This document shows positions 9,095 to 19,212 of a stretch of 64,000 nt of DNA, in pieces (within the stretch, counting starts at the first letter, position 1; each line of letters starts with the position of its first letter). A model generated the notes under the pieces. It saw only the letters and a program-made list of their open reading frames with translations. It did not search any database and was not told the DNA's origin. Source of the stretch: Moesziomyces globuligerus (Eukaryota; Basidiomycota; Ustilaginomycetes; Ustilaginales; Ustilaginaceae); NCBI GenBank assembly GCA_030849465.1, contig JARVLF010000009.1, positions 124,001 through 188,000 of the forward strand, given 5' to 3'. Made by a program: the position numbers and the translations under genes.

Positions 9095-12000
9095 TCAAGT
9101 CTGGGCCGCACGCTGCGAGTCGGCGGTTTCGTCGCCTGCGCGTCGGCCATCCTTGCTGACGCCCTGACGTCGACACATGGGACACGAGTTGGACGAGGTG
9201 GTCATCCATCGATCCACGCACAGCGTGTGGAAGGCATGTCGGCACGCAAGCACGCGGCACTCGTCTTCCTCCTTCCAGTCCTCCAGACACACCAGGCAGC
9301 GCTCGGCCATGTTTTCGGTGATACGACCCTGCTGCACCAGCGCCGCCACCTCGCCGCCGCGGATCTTGGCGAGGTCAGTGGCGCCGTCGATCTCCTGCTG
9401 CGTCACCGTGCTGGGCTTGTTCTGCATCGCCTGCATCGTACTCAGCAGGTCCATGAGGATCATCAGATCGCGGCCCGCCGTAGCAGGGTTCGACGTCAGC
9501 AGCGGATGATTCGCAGGATACCGTCCGCCCGAAACGAACAGCATGAAGCGAGAGGCAGGCAGCTCCTCGCCATTCGCCTCGCCAGCCGCTTCGCCCGACG
9601 CCGCATGCGCAGGTCCCGTTGCAGGCGCACCTTCGGACTGAGCACGCGTCCGCGGCGACGCCTCGGTGGCCCGAGCCGAGCCGAGCGTCGTCGGTCGTGA
9701 CGTCTGCTGACGCGTGCCGCCCGCATCTCGTCCAGGGCCCGGTGCGCGCGCGCCCACCATCTCTTCGCCGAATCGCTCAGTGACGTTGAGACTGCGCACG
9801 CCTACAACGATGCACGGCACCAGCTGCGAAGGCGCCACCGGATCGAAGCGGAAGAGGCGGAAGAAGGAGAGGTTGCCGTTCTGGAAGTCCCGATCCCGCC
9901 TGGCTTGCGTCTCGGCAGGGTCGGCATCGCCGCCGTTCTGCTGACCCGGCTGGCCTCCGGTCGTTTCGCTCTGCTCCTGCGCGGTCTGTGTCGACGCAGG
10001 TTCGGACGCTTCGCCATCGAGCACTTCGGCGCCCGAGGTGGCGGTAGCCGGCGTAGCGTGTTCAAAGTAGTTTGTCGTTCGGGCCTCGGGCTGTGCGGGC
10101 GGCTCTTCCTCCGAAGGGCGCATGAGCTGCACTGCGGCCATGAGATCGCGAACGAGGTGGTTGAGGAAACTGCCAAAGCTGCCTGGCACACCGTCCGGCA
10201 GTACGCCATTGCGCACCTGGCGGAGCGTGCCTGCGACGTCGTTGGGGCCGAGCGAAAAGTCGGGCGAAGGCGCTTCCTGCGCACTGGTTGAACTGCCATC
10301 CGACCAGCCATCTCGGTTCGAGCTAGAGTCGTGCGTCTGTGGGCCCTCGGATCGCAATTGACGCGAGGGCAGGAGGCGGCTCGGATGCATGAACGTGCCC
10401 AGGGTGGATCGGACGAGCCGAGAGAGGCTTCCTCGAGGTGAGCTCTGCTGCGTTGCGCTGTCCTGAGTTGAAGACGCGTTCGAGGAGGCGCGTTGTCTCT
10501 GCGAAGCTGCCTCGCGCTCGGCTGCATCGAGAAGATGCGCAATGATCTCCTGCTGCGTCGAGTCTTGGTCAGCATCAGTAGAGGGGCGAGGAGCTGCGGC
10601 TTCGGATGCACTGGGAGGAGCCTGCGGACCGCTGGCTTGGCGGGGCGTGGCATCGCTCTCTTGACGGTCCGAGCCGACGGGGCTAGAGGTACTGGATGCA
10701 CTGCTAATACGACGTGAGAGCGCTGCCGCCAGTCTTCCGCGCAGACCGTTGCCGAGAGCCGATGAGGGAGAAGACGACGAGGTGGATGTAGTGCTCGCGC
10801 TGGAGGGATTCGTGCGATTGTTTGTGCGGGATCCTTGCCAATCGGCGAGCCAGCGCTCGTTGCGACCGGTCGGTGCTTGTGTCTGGCTGAGGCGTTCAAA
10901 GGGGCGGCGGAGACTGGTCTGGAGAAGCGATGGATCGACATGATGCGACTCGGACGCGTTGAGCAGCGAAGCAGCCGTAGCTGCGGCTGCGATGCCGAGG
11001 ATGCGACTGAGCATGACGGCTTGTTCTTCCAGGGTCACGGCGCCTCGGAGATTATCATCGTCAAAGGCTCCACCGGGCAGACCCATTGGGTTGTTGGAGT
11101 TTGCCGATGCGGCTGAAGGAGCCGTCGAGGCGGGCTGAGGTGCCCTCGTCGTCTCTGTTGCGGGAGCTGCTGATGGTGCCGATGGTGCCGATGGTGCCGA
11201 TGGATTCGGTCCGTCGCTTGAAGCGGACGAGGTGGAGTTGCTCGAAGATGCAGGGCGATTGGCAACGGTGCGAGCGACGAGAGCGCCTTGGACGACCATA
11301 GAAGTGCCGCTGATCATCTCTGGCTGCAGGGGGACGCGAATGGTGCGCGGGCGCGTCTGCGCGCCGGTTGTCTGAGCGATGTTAGCGGGCCCGGCGGTGG
11401 GAGCGGTGGCGTTTGTTGCGGAAGCTGGACTTGCTGCAGCCGATGGCGAGGATTGATCACCACCTGCGGGACGCCGGGCCGCCGCAGCCCCTCCAAGCAG
11501 GGCAGCGAGCGTGGCCGAGGCGAGCGGATGCGGCCGTGACGGTGGCGTGGGGGCAGACGCAGTGGTAGGCGTGGTCGCAGCCGCTGATGCTGCGGGGGAC
11601 ACCGAAGCGGGAGTGGCAATGGGGGCGCGAGCGCCCAGCGCCTCGAGGATCTGCTGTCGAGCGCGCTCCCTTTCCTGGCGCAGGGCATCGAGATGCGGAG
11701 GAGGGGTGGAATTGCTCGCATCTGCGTTGGCCGAGTCTGGCGCATCTGCGGTGGACGTTGATGGCTGAGCGGAAGCGGAAGAGACGGGAGGCTGAGCGGG
11801 AGAAGCTGCATGCGCGGGTGCACCTGCAGTCGGCGGCGCCGAAGGTTGATGCGATTCGGGATGCATCGGCTCATCAGCAGCGGTCAAGTCGACGTCGTAA
11901 GCGGCAGCGTCTGCGGACGAAGCTGTTCCAGATACTTGAAGGGCGTCGGAGGAAGTGGTGCGCCGTTGCCGTTGCCGTTGCGGCTGCTGCGCCGAGGCCG

Positions 12001-12202
12001 AGTCAGCTCCTGGGCCAGGTGAGGTGGAGTGCCGACGTCGTTTGCGTCCCGTGCTGGTATCGTCCGCAGATGCTGCGTCTGGGGCCTCAGGCTGCGCATC
12101 ATGGACGGGTGAGGCGAGCGCCGAGGTGGCGGCAGCGCGGGCCTGACGGGCGCGCTGGCGCCGCGCCTGTTCTTGCTGGTGGCGGGATTGAGCGTGACCC
12201 AT
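9095..12202 (-). CDS. RING-H2 E3 ubiquitin ligase candidate with predicted N-myristoylation
   Basis: This single-exon protein of 1,035 residues has a C-terminal RING-H2 finger at about 971-1011: C-x2-C, then C-R-H-A-F-H-x2-C, then C-P-M-C-R. That arrangement binds two zincs and recruits an E2, so ubiquitin ligase activity is expected. Before the RING lies a conserved-looking stretch including FMLFVSGGRYPANHPLL and a helical segment rich in Met/Leu. The first ~700 residues are Ser/Ala/Pro/Thr-rich and probably disordered. The first ATG reads MGHAQSRHQQEQARRQRARQ: Gly2 and Ser6 fit the N-myristoyl transferase rule, and the following basic cluster would hold a lipidated end at a membrane. The frame stays open upstream, but only with a non-ATG codon. 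Substrates are unknown, and I do not recognise a named orthologue. Confidence 0.8.
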   Translation of the reverse strand: MGHAQSRHQQEQARRQRARQARAAATSALASPVHDAQPEAPDAASADDTSTGRKRRRHSTSPGPGADSASAQQPQRQRQRRTTSSDALQVSGTASSADAAAYDVDLTAADEPMHPESHQPSAPPTAGAPAHAASPAQPPVSSASAQPSTSTADAPDSANADASNSTPPPHLDALRQERERARQQILEALGARAPIATPASVSPAASAAATTPTTASAPTPPSRPHPLASATLAALLGGAAAARRPAGGDQSSPSAAASPASATNATAPTAGPANIAQTTGAQTRPRTIRVPLQPEMISGTSMVVQGALVARTVANRPASSSNSTSSASSDGPNPSAPSAPSAPSAAPATETTRAPQPASTAPSAASANSNNPMGLPGGAFDDDNLRGAVTLEEQAVMLSRILGIAAAATAASLLNASESHHVDPSLLQTSLRRPFERLSQTQAPTGRNERWLADWQGSRTNNRTNPSSASTTSTSSSSPSSALGNGLRGRLAAALSRRISSASSTSSPVGSDRQESDATPRQASGPQAPPSASEAAAPRPSTDADQDSTQQEIIAHLLDAAEREAASQRQRASSNASSTQDSATQQSSPRGSLSRLVRSTLGTFMHPSRLLPSRQLRSEGPQTHDSSSNRDGWSDGSSTSAQEAPSPDFSLGPNDVAGTLRQVRNGVLPDGVPGSFGSFLNHLVRDLMAAVQLMRPSEEEPPAQPEARTTNYFEHATPATATSGAEVLDGEASEPASTQTAQEQSETTGGQPGQQNGGDADPAETQARRDRDFQNGNLSFFRLFRFDPVAPSQLVPCIVVGVRSLNVTERFGEEMVGARAPGPGRDAGGTRQQTSRPTTLGSARATEASPRTRAQSEGAPATGPAHAASGEAAGEANGEELPASRFMLFVSGGRYPANHPLLTSNPATAGRDLMILMDLLSTMQAMQNKPSTVTQQEIDGATDLAKIRGGEVAALVQQGRITENMAERCLVCLEDWKEEDECRVLACRHAFHTLCVDRWMTTSSNSCPMCRRQGVSKDGRRAGDETADSQRAAQT

Positions 12203-13289
12203 GGTGGGGAGCGAGTCGGAGGGGTGGTCAATAGCTTGACGCAGATGAGGCTGCAATCAGCGTAGCGGCTGCATATGAGCGGACGGATGATGCGGCCGGC
12301 AAGGTGCGGACAGCGCGTGAAGATAAGATGAGAGAGCGAGGTCTGGTGGCAGTAGAGACGGCGGATGAGGCTTGGTGTGGAGGAGAAAGGGAAGGATCGA
12401 TGCAATTGGGTGGCACACCGCTGCAGGCTGAGCTTTTGAATCGACTCACCGGGCTTGATGAGGCCGAGGAGGCGGTGCGGTTCGGTGCGGTGACTCTGAG
12501 CAGGCCAGCTCCGCACTCGTCTGGCACATTCGATGACGAGAGCACACGCTCTGGCAAGCGTGATTCGCCGGCCTCACTCGACCGTCGCCTTTTTTCATCG
12601 GTGTTAGAGCCCACCAGATGGTGCGGAAGTGGAGGTAAAACACCCCCCCCCCGAAGAGCATGCAGAGCGGCGCCACACACTCACACTCTGGCTCACGGAG
12701 CGCAACTCAAGGCGGTGTCGTCGGCAACCATTCCGGCTACTTTGGTTGACTGCAAGTTGAGGCGAACGCATCCTAATTGTGCCGAAGAGCATCGGTCTAG
12801 GATGCGTCGCAGAGACGGATCGGGCAGACCGAGATTTGGTTGGGTGAGCATGCAATCTGGACGATGTGCTCGGCCTTGTCCGAGATCGGCGGCTTCTGTT
12901 TCGGCAGGCCCGACCAATTTGTGCATTTGGCGAGCACACAGGACAAAAGCACCGACCAACACCAAAAATGCGCGCGTGTCTTGCTGAGGAGCGTGGCTTG
13001 ACTGTGACTGCTCCGCTGCTCCCGACTAGCCGAGCAGAGTTGCCGTTGTCACTCACAAATGCACCTCGATAACCTCCGGAGTCTGAGCCTGATCTTAGCT
13101 TGTCGCTCCTTCCTCCCCCTCTTCCTTCTCCGTTGGCGTGCGGGCCTGAATCCTCTTGCTTGATCTGTCACACGTCGACCATCGCACTCGAGCTGCTGCA
13201 CGCACTCCACGCACAGCTTGCACAGTTTGCATCACGTCGGATCGCTGCCGCACCCTTCACGTCACTGGCCATAGACCACGCCGCCTCCC
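12203..13289. promoter_or_regulatory. Divergent promoter between the RING and paladin-like genes
   Basis: Just under 1.1 kb separate the two start codons. No frame shows protein likeness. A run of nine C follows an A-rich patch near 12650. The last ~200 bp before 13290 are pyrimidine-rich on the + strand (ctccttcctccccctcttcc), typical of a fungal core promoter or leader ahead of the paladin-like ATG. Confidence 0.5.
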
Positions 13290-16200
13290 ATGGCATCTAC
13301 ACCGGTCGGCCGCGTGCCTTCTCCAGACGCCGCCGCAGCTTTAGATCACGCTGGCTCTCAAGATGTTCCCGCTCTCGCATCTCCCTTGCCTGAGCCCCAG
13401 CAAGCCGCACCGGAACCTCACGCAACCATCCAAGTAGCCACTCCGGCCCACCTCTCCCAACCTATTCCCGGTCTCGCCGCACTTCCTTCGTCCGCCTCTT
13501 CTCGTCGCGCAAAGACCAGCCTGCTTGGCTCAGACGGCTTTGGAAAGCTAGGCGCACAGCTCTGGGCGCAGCGCGAGGAGAGCGTCGTGCGCAGCCGTCA
13601 AGGCAGCGTGCTCACCCGTGGCCTCATCCTCAAGACAGACCACTTCGCCGGCGGAGCACGCCACGCACACCTCAATCTCCACCTCCAGGGCGCTCCCAAC
13701 TTCCGCAAGGCAGACTGCTCCCTCGAAGTCTACGGTGTCGCACAACCCACCATCACCGGCCTCAAGACCATCCTCTCCGTCCTCAATGCTCGCCCCACCA
13801 AGGATGGCGCTCACTCCCAGAGCTTCGACTCTCGTCTGTCCGGCCTCGGATCGTCGGGTGGCGCAACTCACGCGTCTCCGCACACTTCCGACCCTCTCTC
13901 GTCTCCACCCTTCGCGCCAAAGGCTGCCGAACGCAAGGCTTCAGCGCGCTTCGACAAGTCGCGCAGATGCGTCTGGGTCTGCACCAGGGAGGAGCCCGTC
14001 GTCTACGTCGGCGGTCGCCCCTTCGTTCTCCGCGAGGCAGAGCGTCCCGTCACCACCTTCGGCCTCAGCATGCGCGCTGACAACCTCGAGGCCATCGAGG
14101 CACGTCTCAAACAGGACATCCTCCGCGAATCCTCAAAGTACGGCGGTCTCGTCATGGTCCACGAGGAGACCGCTACCGGCCACATCGAGCCCACCTGGAT
14201 CGCCGTCGACGAGGCCTCCGTACACACCGTTCGCGAGGTTTGGGACCGCGTCAAGTCCGAGGGCTGGAAGGTCGACTACCACCGCATCCCCATCGCAGAA
14301 GACCAGGCCATCGAGAACAACTACCTAGACGCCTACTGTCAAGTCATCAAGGACCTCGACCCCACAGACACCAGCCTCGTCGCAAACTGCGGCATTGGCT
14401 TCACACGTACCACCTTCGCCATGGTAGCCGCCGTCATCTTACGTAGAAAGCAGATGCTCCTCCTCGGCTTCGATGATCCCTTCGCTCACCTCTCCGAGCA
14501 GCAGAAATCGCCTCTCCAGACACCCGTCAACGGCACGCCTCACTCCGGAGTCGCTCGTTCCCTTCGCCAGGCCAGCGAGCAGCAGGCACAGAACCTTTCG
14601 CTCCTTCGCCTCATCCGCGTCCTCAACGTCAGCCTTTCCACCCGCGACTCTCAATCCACCATCGAAATCCTCCTCTCCAACCCCGCCCTCCTCGAATCCC
14701 TTCGCAAGGCCAACTCGGGTGACTATGGCGTCATCCGTCAACTCGCTGGCCTCCTCGACGAGGGTCTCGAGAACAAGGCCGTCGTCGACGTCGCCATCGA
14801 TTCGTGCGCCCACGTCACCAATCTCCGAGAGACCATCCTCTCCTCGCGCATTCGTTATTCCACAGATGCCCTCGACGAGGCACAGGCCGCCCTTCACCTC
14901 GAGAAGGCAGCCAAGTCGCTCGAAAAGTATTTCTTCCTCGTCGCCTTCGCCAGCTACGTCAACGCCAGTAAGACCGCCACCTTCCAGCATCGTTTCGCCA
15001 ACTGGTTGAAGAACCGTGCCGAGATCTGGCGTGGTATCCAGCTCATCCGCTCCAAGGGTAGGCGCCTCTACTTCTTTGATCCCGTCGGCGATCTGCGCAT
15101 CCTCAGCGGAGGCAAGGCGGGCGAGCTCGTCGCCAGCTCGGAGAAGCTCCAGGATCGCTTCGGCGAGGTTTCGGGCCAGGGTGCTCAGGTGCCTGGCGAC
15201 GAATTCGCCGAGTACGTCATCCGCAATCGCGCCGGCATCGTCTTGCGACCCTTCACTCTGCTCAAGTGCGACATCTGGCGCAAATTCATCGAGAGGAACG
15301 CTGGCTTACCGATCCGCGGCACCGTCAACTTCCGCCGAGTCCCCGGCAGCAACATCTTTGCTACCGGCCAGCCCACCGTCGATGGTATCCGCAATGTCGT
15401 CGCTGCTCTGCACGAGCACTACGCCTCCAAGTCCGATGCCGACAGCTACCCGACGCGCACCGTCACCTGGATCAACCTCCGCGAGGAGCCCATCGTCTAC
15501 GTCAATGGCAAGCCCTACTGTCTCCGCCAGAAGGGCATGTCGCTCCGCAACATCAAGGCCTACAGTGGTATCAACTGGGATCGCCTCCTTCTGCTCGAAG
15601 ACCGCCTCAAGAACGACGTGATCAACGAACTGGAGGCCGGTGAGGGTCGACTGCTGCTTCACACCGAGACGTCCGACGGCACGGTGATTCCGATCTGGGA
15701 AGAGGCCGCCCCTGCTGACGTGGACACGATCCAGGAGATCATGTCGAGCATCGGCGCCAATTTCAAGCACAAGGTCCAGCTCCGATTCCGAAGGATTCCC
15801 ATGACCGCAGAGAAGCCGCCCGACTTCTCCGACATCAGCGAGCTGCTCTCCACCGTGCTGCAGGCCAACATCGAGGGTCAGCCCATCGTGCTAAACTGCC
15901 AGCTCGGCAGAGGTCGCAGCACCATGACGGCGGTTTTGATCCTCATGATTTCCAGGTGGCTCAAGGACAGCCAGAGCAAGATGTCCGACTCGAGGCTGCA
16001 GGAGGTCAACGAGGACGATGCAGCTTCGAGACCGGGCGCCCAGCGCGCGAGCTCAGACGGACTTCGCATCTCTGCCTCGGCCCAGGACAGCGGCTCTGCG
16101 ACTCCCTACGCGCACGAGACCATCAATCCGGACCTGCTCGAGGACACGGTGTCAAGCCCGACAGCCGATGGTCGATCTTCAAAGCGGGCTCCGCTCAGCT

Positions 16201-18065
16201 ACCACGTAATCAACAGCCTGCTGCGAGTGATTCCCAAGGGTCTCGAGGTCAAGCGCATGGTGGACGACTGCATCGACCAGTGCGCCACGGTGACCAACCT
16301 GCGCGAGTCGATCGAAAATGCACGTCTCGCGGCCGAGGAGACCGAGGACGAGGCGCTGCGCAAGAAGCACATCCAGGGTGCCATCCACAACCTGCGTCGA
16401 TACTTTTTGCTCATCATCTTCCAGTCCTACCTCACCCAGACGCGTCCGGATCTGCTCGAGGCCGCGCCGAGCTTCCGTTCGTTCGTGACGCGCCAGCCCG
16501 TGTTCGAGACGATCGCCAAAGAGTTCGAAAAAGTGGACATCTCGACCATCATGCCGCTGCAGAAGGTGGACGCGAGCGACGGCATGGCGCTGTCGGACGA
16601 GGTGCAAGAGGTGGTCTCGCACCGCAGCGGCAGCATCCTGTCGGCATACACGATGCTCAAGTCGGACTTCTTCAGCGGTATCCTCAAGCTCGGCCTGCCG
16701 GAGCGCATCGAAGGCATGCCGAACCTGCGTGGCGTGCCGCTGCTGCTCACCCCACCGACGTCATCACATGGGCAGAATGCGTCGTCGACGCCGATGACGC
16801 CCAAGACGCCGCTCATGACACACGGAAGGGAGACGTGGGGATCGGGCATGCCAACGGTGGAGGGATTGCGACGCGGACTGACGCGTATGGGCGCCTCGCC
16901 GAATGGTCCGGCGCGGGTGGTGTGGACGTCGCTGCGCGAAGAGCCGGTGCTGTACGTGAACGGCCGTCCGCACGTGCTGCGACTGGCGGACCAGCCGATC
17001 ACCAACATCGAGGCGACGGGCGTAACGACGGACGTGGTGGAGGGCATGGAGGTGGCGCTGAAGAACGACATGCTCAAGGAGGCGGCGGAGCGCGGTGGGC
17101 GAGTGCTGCTCCACGACGAGACCGAGATCCGGCAGGGCGAGTTCGACATCATCCCCGTGTGGGAGACGGTCAAGGAGGGCGATGTGCTCACGCCGCGCGA
17201 GGTGTACAACCTCGTGCAGCGCGAGGGGTACAAGGTGGACTACGCGCGGCTGGCGATCACGGACGAGCAGGCGCCCGTGCCTGCGGTGTTCTCGCAGCTC
17301 GAGGAGAGGGTGATCACGGCGCTGCAGACGGGGTCGGCGTGCGTGTTCAACTGCCAGATGGGTCGTGGCAGGACGACGACGGGCATGGTGATCGCGTCGC
17401 TCGTGTCGAGCGTGTGGCACTACGGCGAGCAGCTGGTGGCGAGCTACGAGCTGGGAGGGTCGATGGTGCTGCCTGCGTCGGCGAGTGAGGAGGTGGTCAA
17501 CGCCGAGGACGAGGCGTTTGGCCAGCCCAAGGATGCGCTCGACAACCGCGAGGACAACCTGTGGCTGCAGGGCGAGTGGCGGACGATCCTGCAGCTCGTG
17601 GGCGTGCTGAGCCACGGCAAGCTGGCCAAGAAGCTGACGGACCGCGCGGTGGACCGGATGGAGGCGGTGCAGAACCTGCGCAAGGCGATCTACGACTCGA
17701 AGCTGCGCGCCGACAATGCCGAGCCGGGCACCAAGAAGCACAAGCACCTCAGCACGGTGTTTACCAACTACCTCCAGCGGTACGGATATCTGATCACGTT
17801 TGCCAACTATCTGCTCGAGAAGAGCGAGGCGGATGGATTCATTCCGTTGCTGCCGCCGCTGGGTGGGGGTGGGCCGGCGATCCCGCTCGACGAGGAGGGT
17901 GCGGGCGGCGCGAGAAAGAGGTCCGAGTCGGTCTCGTCGCAGCTCTCGAGCTCGACCGTGTTCACGACGGCCGAGGGAGGGGCTCGGAGGTTCCCCTCGT
18001 TCCTCGGCTGGTTGCAGCCGCGCAGGGAGATTGGCAACATCCTCGCACGCGATCGTCTCGAGTAG
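13290..18065 (+). CDS. Paladin-like protein with three PTP/phytase-like phosphatase repeats
   Basis: A single exon encodes 1,591 residues. Three repeats are visible. Each begins with a W-x3-REEP-x2-Y-V-x-G-x-P block (about residues 225, 724 and 1208) and reaches a Cys-x5-Arg phosphatase loop: NCGIGFTRTT (~366), NCQLGRGRST (~869) and NCQMGRGRTT (~1354). Each loop is followed by a helical segment with V-x-N-L-R (TNLRETI, TNLRESI, QNLRKAI). This is the architecture of paladin and of the PTP-like phytase family. Animal paladin has been reported to act on phosphoinositides. All three loops keep Cys and Arg, so catalysis is possible, but the substrate (phosphoinositide, inositol phosphate or phosphoprotein) cannot be read from sequence. 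The ATG sits in a strong context (CCTCCCATGG). The gene converges on HIS1, with 169 bp between stop codons. Confidence 0.85.
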   Translation: MASTPVGRVPSPDAAAALDHAGSQDVPALASPLPEPQQAAPEPHATIQVATPAHLSQPIPGLAALPSSASSRRAKTSLLGSDGFGKLGAQLWAQREESVVRSRQGSVLTRGLILKTDHFAGGARHAHLNLHLQGAPNFRKADCSLEVYGVAQPTITGLKTILSVLNARPTKDGAHSQSFDSRLSGLGSSGGATHASPHTSDPLSSPPFAPKAAERKASARFDKSRRCVWVCTREEPVVYVGGRPFVLREAERPVTTFGLSMRADNLEAIEARLKQDILRESSKYGGLVMVHEETATGHIEPTWIAVDEASVHTVREVWDRVKSEGWKVDYHRIPIAEDQAIENNYLDAYCQVIKDLDPTDTSLVANCGIGFTRTTFAMVAAVILRRKQMLLLGFDDPFAHLSEQQKSPLQTPVNGTPHSGVARSLRQASEQQAQNLSLLRLIRVLNVSLSTRDSQSTIEILLSNPALLESLRKANSGDYGVIRQLAGLLDEGLENKAVVDVAIDSCAHVTNLRETILSSRIRYSTDALDEAQAALHLEKAAKSLEKYFFLVAFASYVNASKTATFQHRFANWLKNRAEIWRGIQLIRSKGRRLYFFDPVGDLRILSGGKAGELVASSEKLQDRFGEVSGQGAQVPGDEFAEYVIRNRAGIVLRPFTLLKCDIWRKFIERNAGLPIRGTVNFRRVPGSNIFATGQPTVDGIRNVVAALHEHYASKSDADSYPTRTVTWINLREEPIVYVNGKPYCLRQKGMSLRNIKAYSGINWDRLLLLEDRLKNDVINELEAGEGRLLLHTETSDGTVIPIWEEAAPADVDTIQEIMSSIGANFKHKVQLRFRRIPMTAEKPPDFSDISELLSTVLQANIEGQPIVLNCQLGRGRSTMTAVLILMISRWLKDSQSKMSDSRLQEVNEDDAASRPGAQRASSDGLRISASAQDSGSATPYAHETINPDLLEDTVSSPTADGRSSKRAPLSYHVINSLLRVIPKGLEVKRMVDDCIDQCATVTNLRESIENARLAAEETEDEALRKKHIQGAIHNLRRYFLLIIFQSYLTQTRPDLLEAAPSFRSFVTRQPVFETIAKEFEKVDISTIMPLQKVDASDGMALSDEVQEVVSHRSGSILSAYTMLKSDFFSGILKLGLPERIEGMPNLRGVPLLLTPPTSSHGQNASSTPMTPKTPLMTHGRETWGSGMPTVEGLRRGLTRMGASPNGPARVVWTSLREEPVLYVNGRPHVLRLADQPITNIEATGVTTDVVEGMEVALKNDMLKEAAERGGRVLLHDETEIRQGEFDIIPVWETVKEGDVLTPREVYNLVQREGYKVDYARLAITDEQAPVPAVFSQLEERVITALQTGSACVFNCQMGRGRTTTGMVIASLVSSVWHYGEQLVASYELGGSMVLPASASEEVVNAEDEAFGQPKDALDNREDNLWLQGEWRTILQLVGVLSHGKLAKKLTDRAVDRMEAVQNLRKAIYDSKLRADNAEPGTKKHKHLSTVFTNYLQRYGYLITFANYLLEKSEADGFIPLLPPLGGGGPAIPLDEEGAGGARKRSESVSSQLSSSTVFTTAEGGARRFPSFLGWLQPRREIGNILARDRLE

Positions 18066-18212
18066 GCAGGGTGCAATAGAAACGTTGGCGATGCATGCAC
18101 AGGCAGACGAGTGCAACACACACAGAAGGGATGGAGTGTGGTGGGGTTTGGGAGATTACAGGACGGTGGGTTAGGAAAACAAAAGATGATTGTTGACTGT
18201 GATGTGTGTGGG

Positions 18213-18233
18213 AAAAAAAGGGGGGGGGGGGGG
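18213..18233. repeat. A7-G14 homopolymer tract beside the HIS1 stop
   Basis: Seven A followed by fourteen G on the + strand, ending one base before the HIS1 stop codon. In the HIS1 transcript it reads as C14 then U7 at the very start of the 3' UTR. Such runs are prone to length error in sequencing. Confidence 0.9.
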
Positions 18234-18234
18234 A

Positions 18235-19212
18235 TTAGACGCGGCAGTTGTTGATGCCGACGATGAGGATGTCTTCTGCGCCTATTTTTTCGAGTTTGTC
18301 CATGATGGTGGCGACGTCTGCCTTGAGGACCATGGAGGAGACGGCGTTCCAGGCGGGGTTTTCGAGGGGGCTGACGGTAGCTGCTCTTCTGCCGGGGGTG
18401 ATTTCGAGGGCGTGGGGGAGGTTTGATTTTTCGACGTTGTACTGGCAGAGGACGTATTTGCTTGCGGCGATGACGCCGCGGATGCGGGCGGTGATGAGTT
18501 TGATGAGGTCGGTGTTGCTTCTTTCGTGAGGGGTTGCTGATTTGATCAGTACCGCCTGAGACGAAAGCAGCGTCGAGATGTTGGTGAGACCACAAGCACG
18601 CATCGTCTCTCCGCTTTCGACCAGATCGACGATTCCATCTGCCAACCCTAGAGCGCAAGCAGCTTCGACCGATCCACCAACATACTCGATCTGAGTCTTG
18701 ACCACCTCACCCTGCTTGAGAACGCCTTGGGATTGACGTTGGGTGGTGATACGAGCATCGAGCTCGTGGAAGTACTTGGCGGCAAGATGGTCGAACGAGG
18801 TAGCCACTTTTTTGCCCACGAGATCTTCGACGCTTCGAATCGATTTGTTCGCATTGGCCGGCAACGAAGGATCCGGAATCTGCACCTGCAGACTGCACTT
18901 TCCAAATCCAAGCTGCAACTCCTCCGATACCAGCCCGCTGACCTTGTCGCCAGCTTCGGCCACCATATCCTGACCCGTAATGCCCAGATCGACATTACCC
19001 TCGCCGACGAAGCGCGGGATGTCGGCCGCAGGCAAAAACACGAGCGCGATCGGCAGGTTCTGCACCAGCGCAACATCCAGTCGGTGCTGACGCTTGAACT
19101 GGATATCCGCTCCCGAGAGGATCTCGACGCACTTTTCGTACAGCCGTCCCTTCTTGGGGATCGCAAACAGCAACCGCCCGTTGAGGTTCTCGGCACTCAA
19201 TAGATTCGACAT
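18235..19212 (-). CDS. HIS1: ATP phosphoribosyltransferase, first enzyme of histidine synthesis
   Basis: This 325-residue, single-exon protein joins ATP to PRPP to make phosphoribosyl-ATP, the committed and feedback-inhibited step of histidine synthesis in the cytosol. The N-terminus (GRLLFAIPKKGRLYEKCVE) and the VDLGITGQDMVAE stretch are family signatures. The PRPP-site equivalent lies near ADGIVDLVESGETMRA (about residues 200-215). The C-terminal ~90 residues form the regulatory histidine-binding domain of the long form. Length matches the fungal long-form enzyme. A perfect TGAGTCA element lies 103 bp upstream, suggesting general amino-acid control. A run of 14 G (C on the coding strand) starts one base past the TAA stop and so does not touch the protein. 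Confidence 0.97.
   Translation of the reverse strand: MSNLLSAENLNGRLLFAIPKKGRLYEKCVEILSGADIQFKRQHRLDVALVQNLPIALVFLPAADIPRFVGEGNVDLGITGQDMVAEAGDKVSGLVSEELQLGFGKCSLQVQIPDPSLPANANKSIRSVEDLVGKKVATSFDHLAAKYFHELDARITTQRQSQGVLKQGEVVKTQIEYVGGSVEAACALGLADGIVDLVESGETMRACGLTNISTLLSSQAVLIKSATPHERSNTDLIKLITARIRGVIAASKYVLCQYNVEKSNLPHALEITPGRRAATVSPLENPAWNAVSSMVLKADVATIMDKLEKIGAEDILIVGINNCRV

Noticed and set aside
12645..12660. C-run near 12650 as a coding frameshift source
   Set aside because: It lies in the divergent promoter, outside any supported gene.
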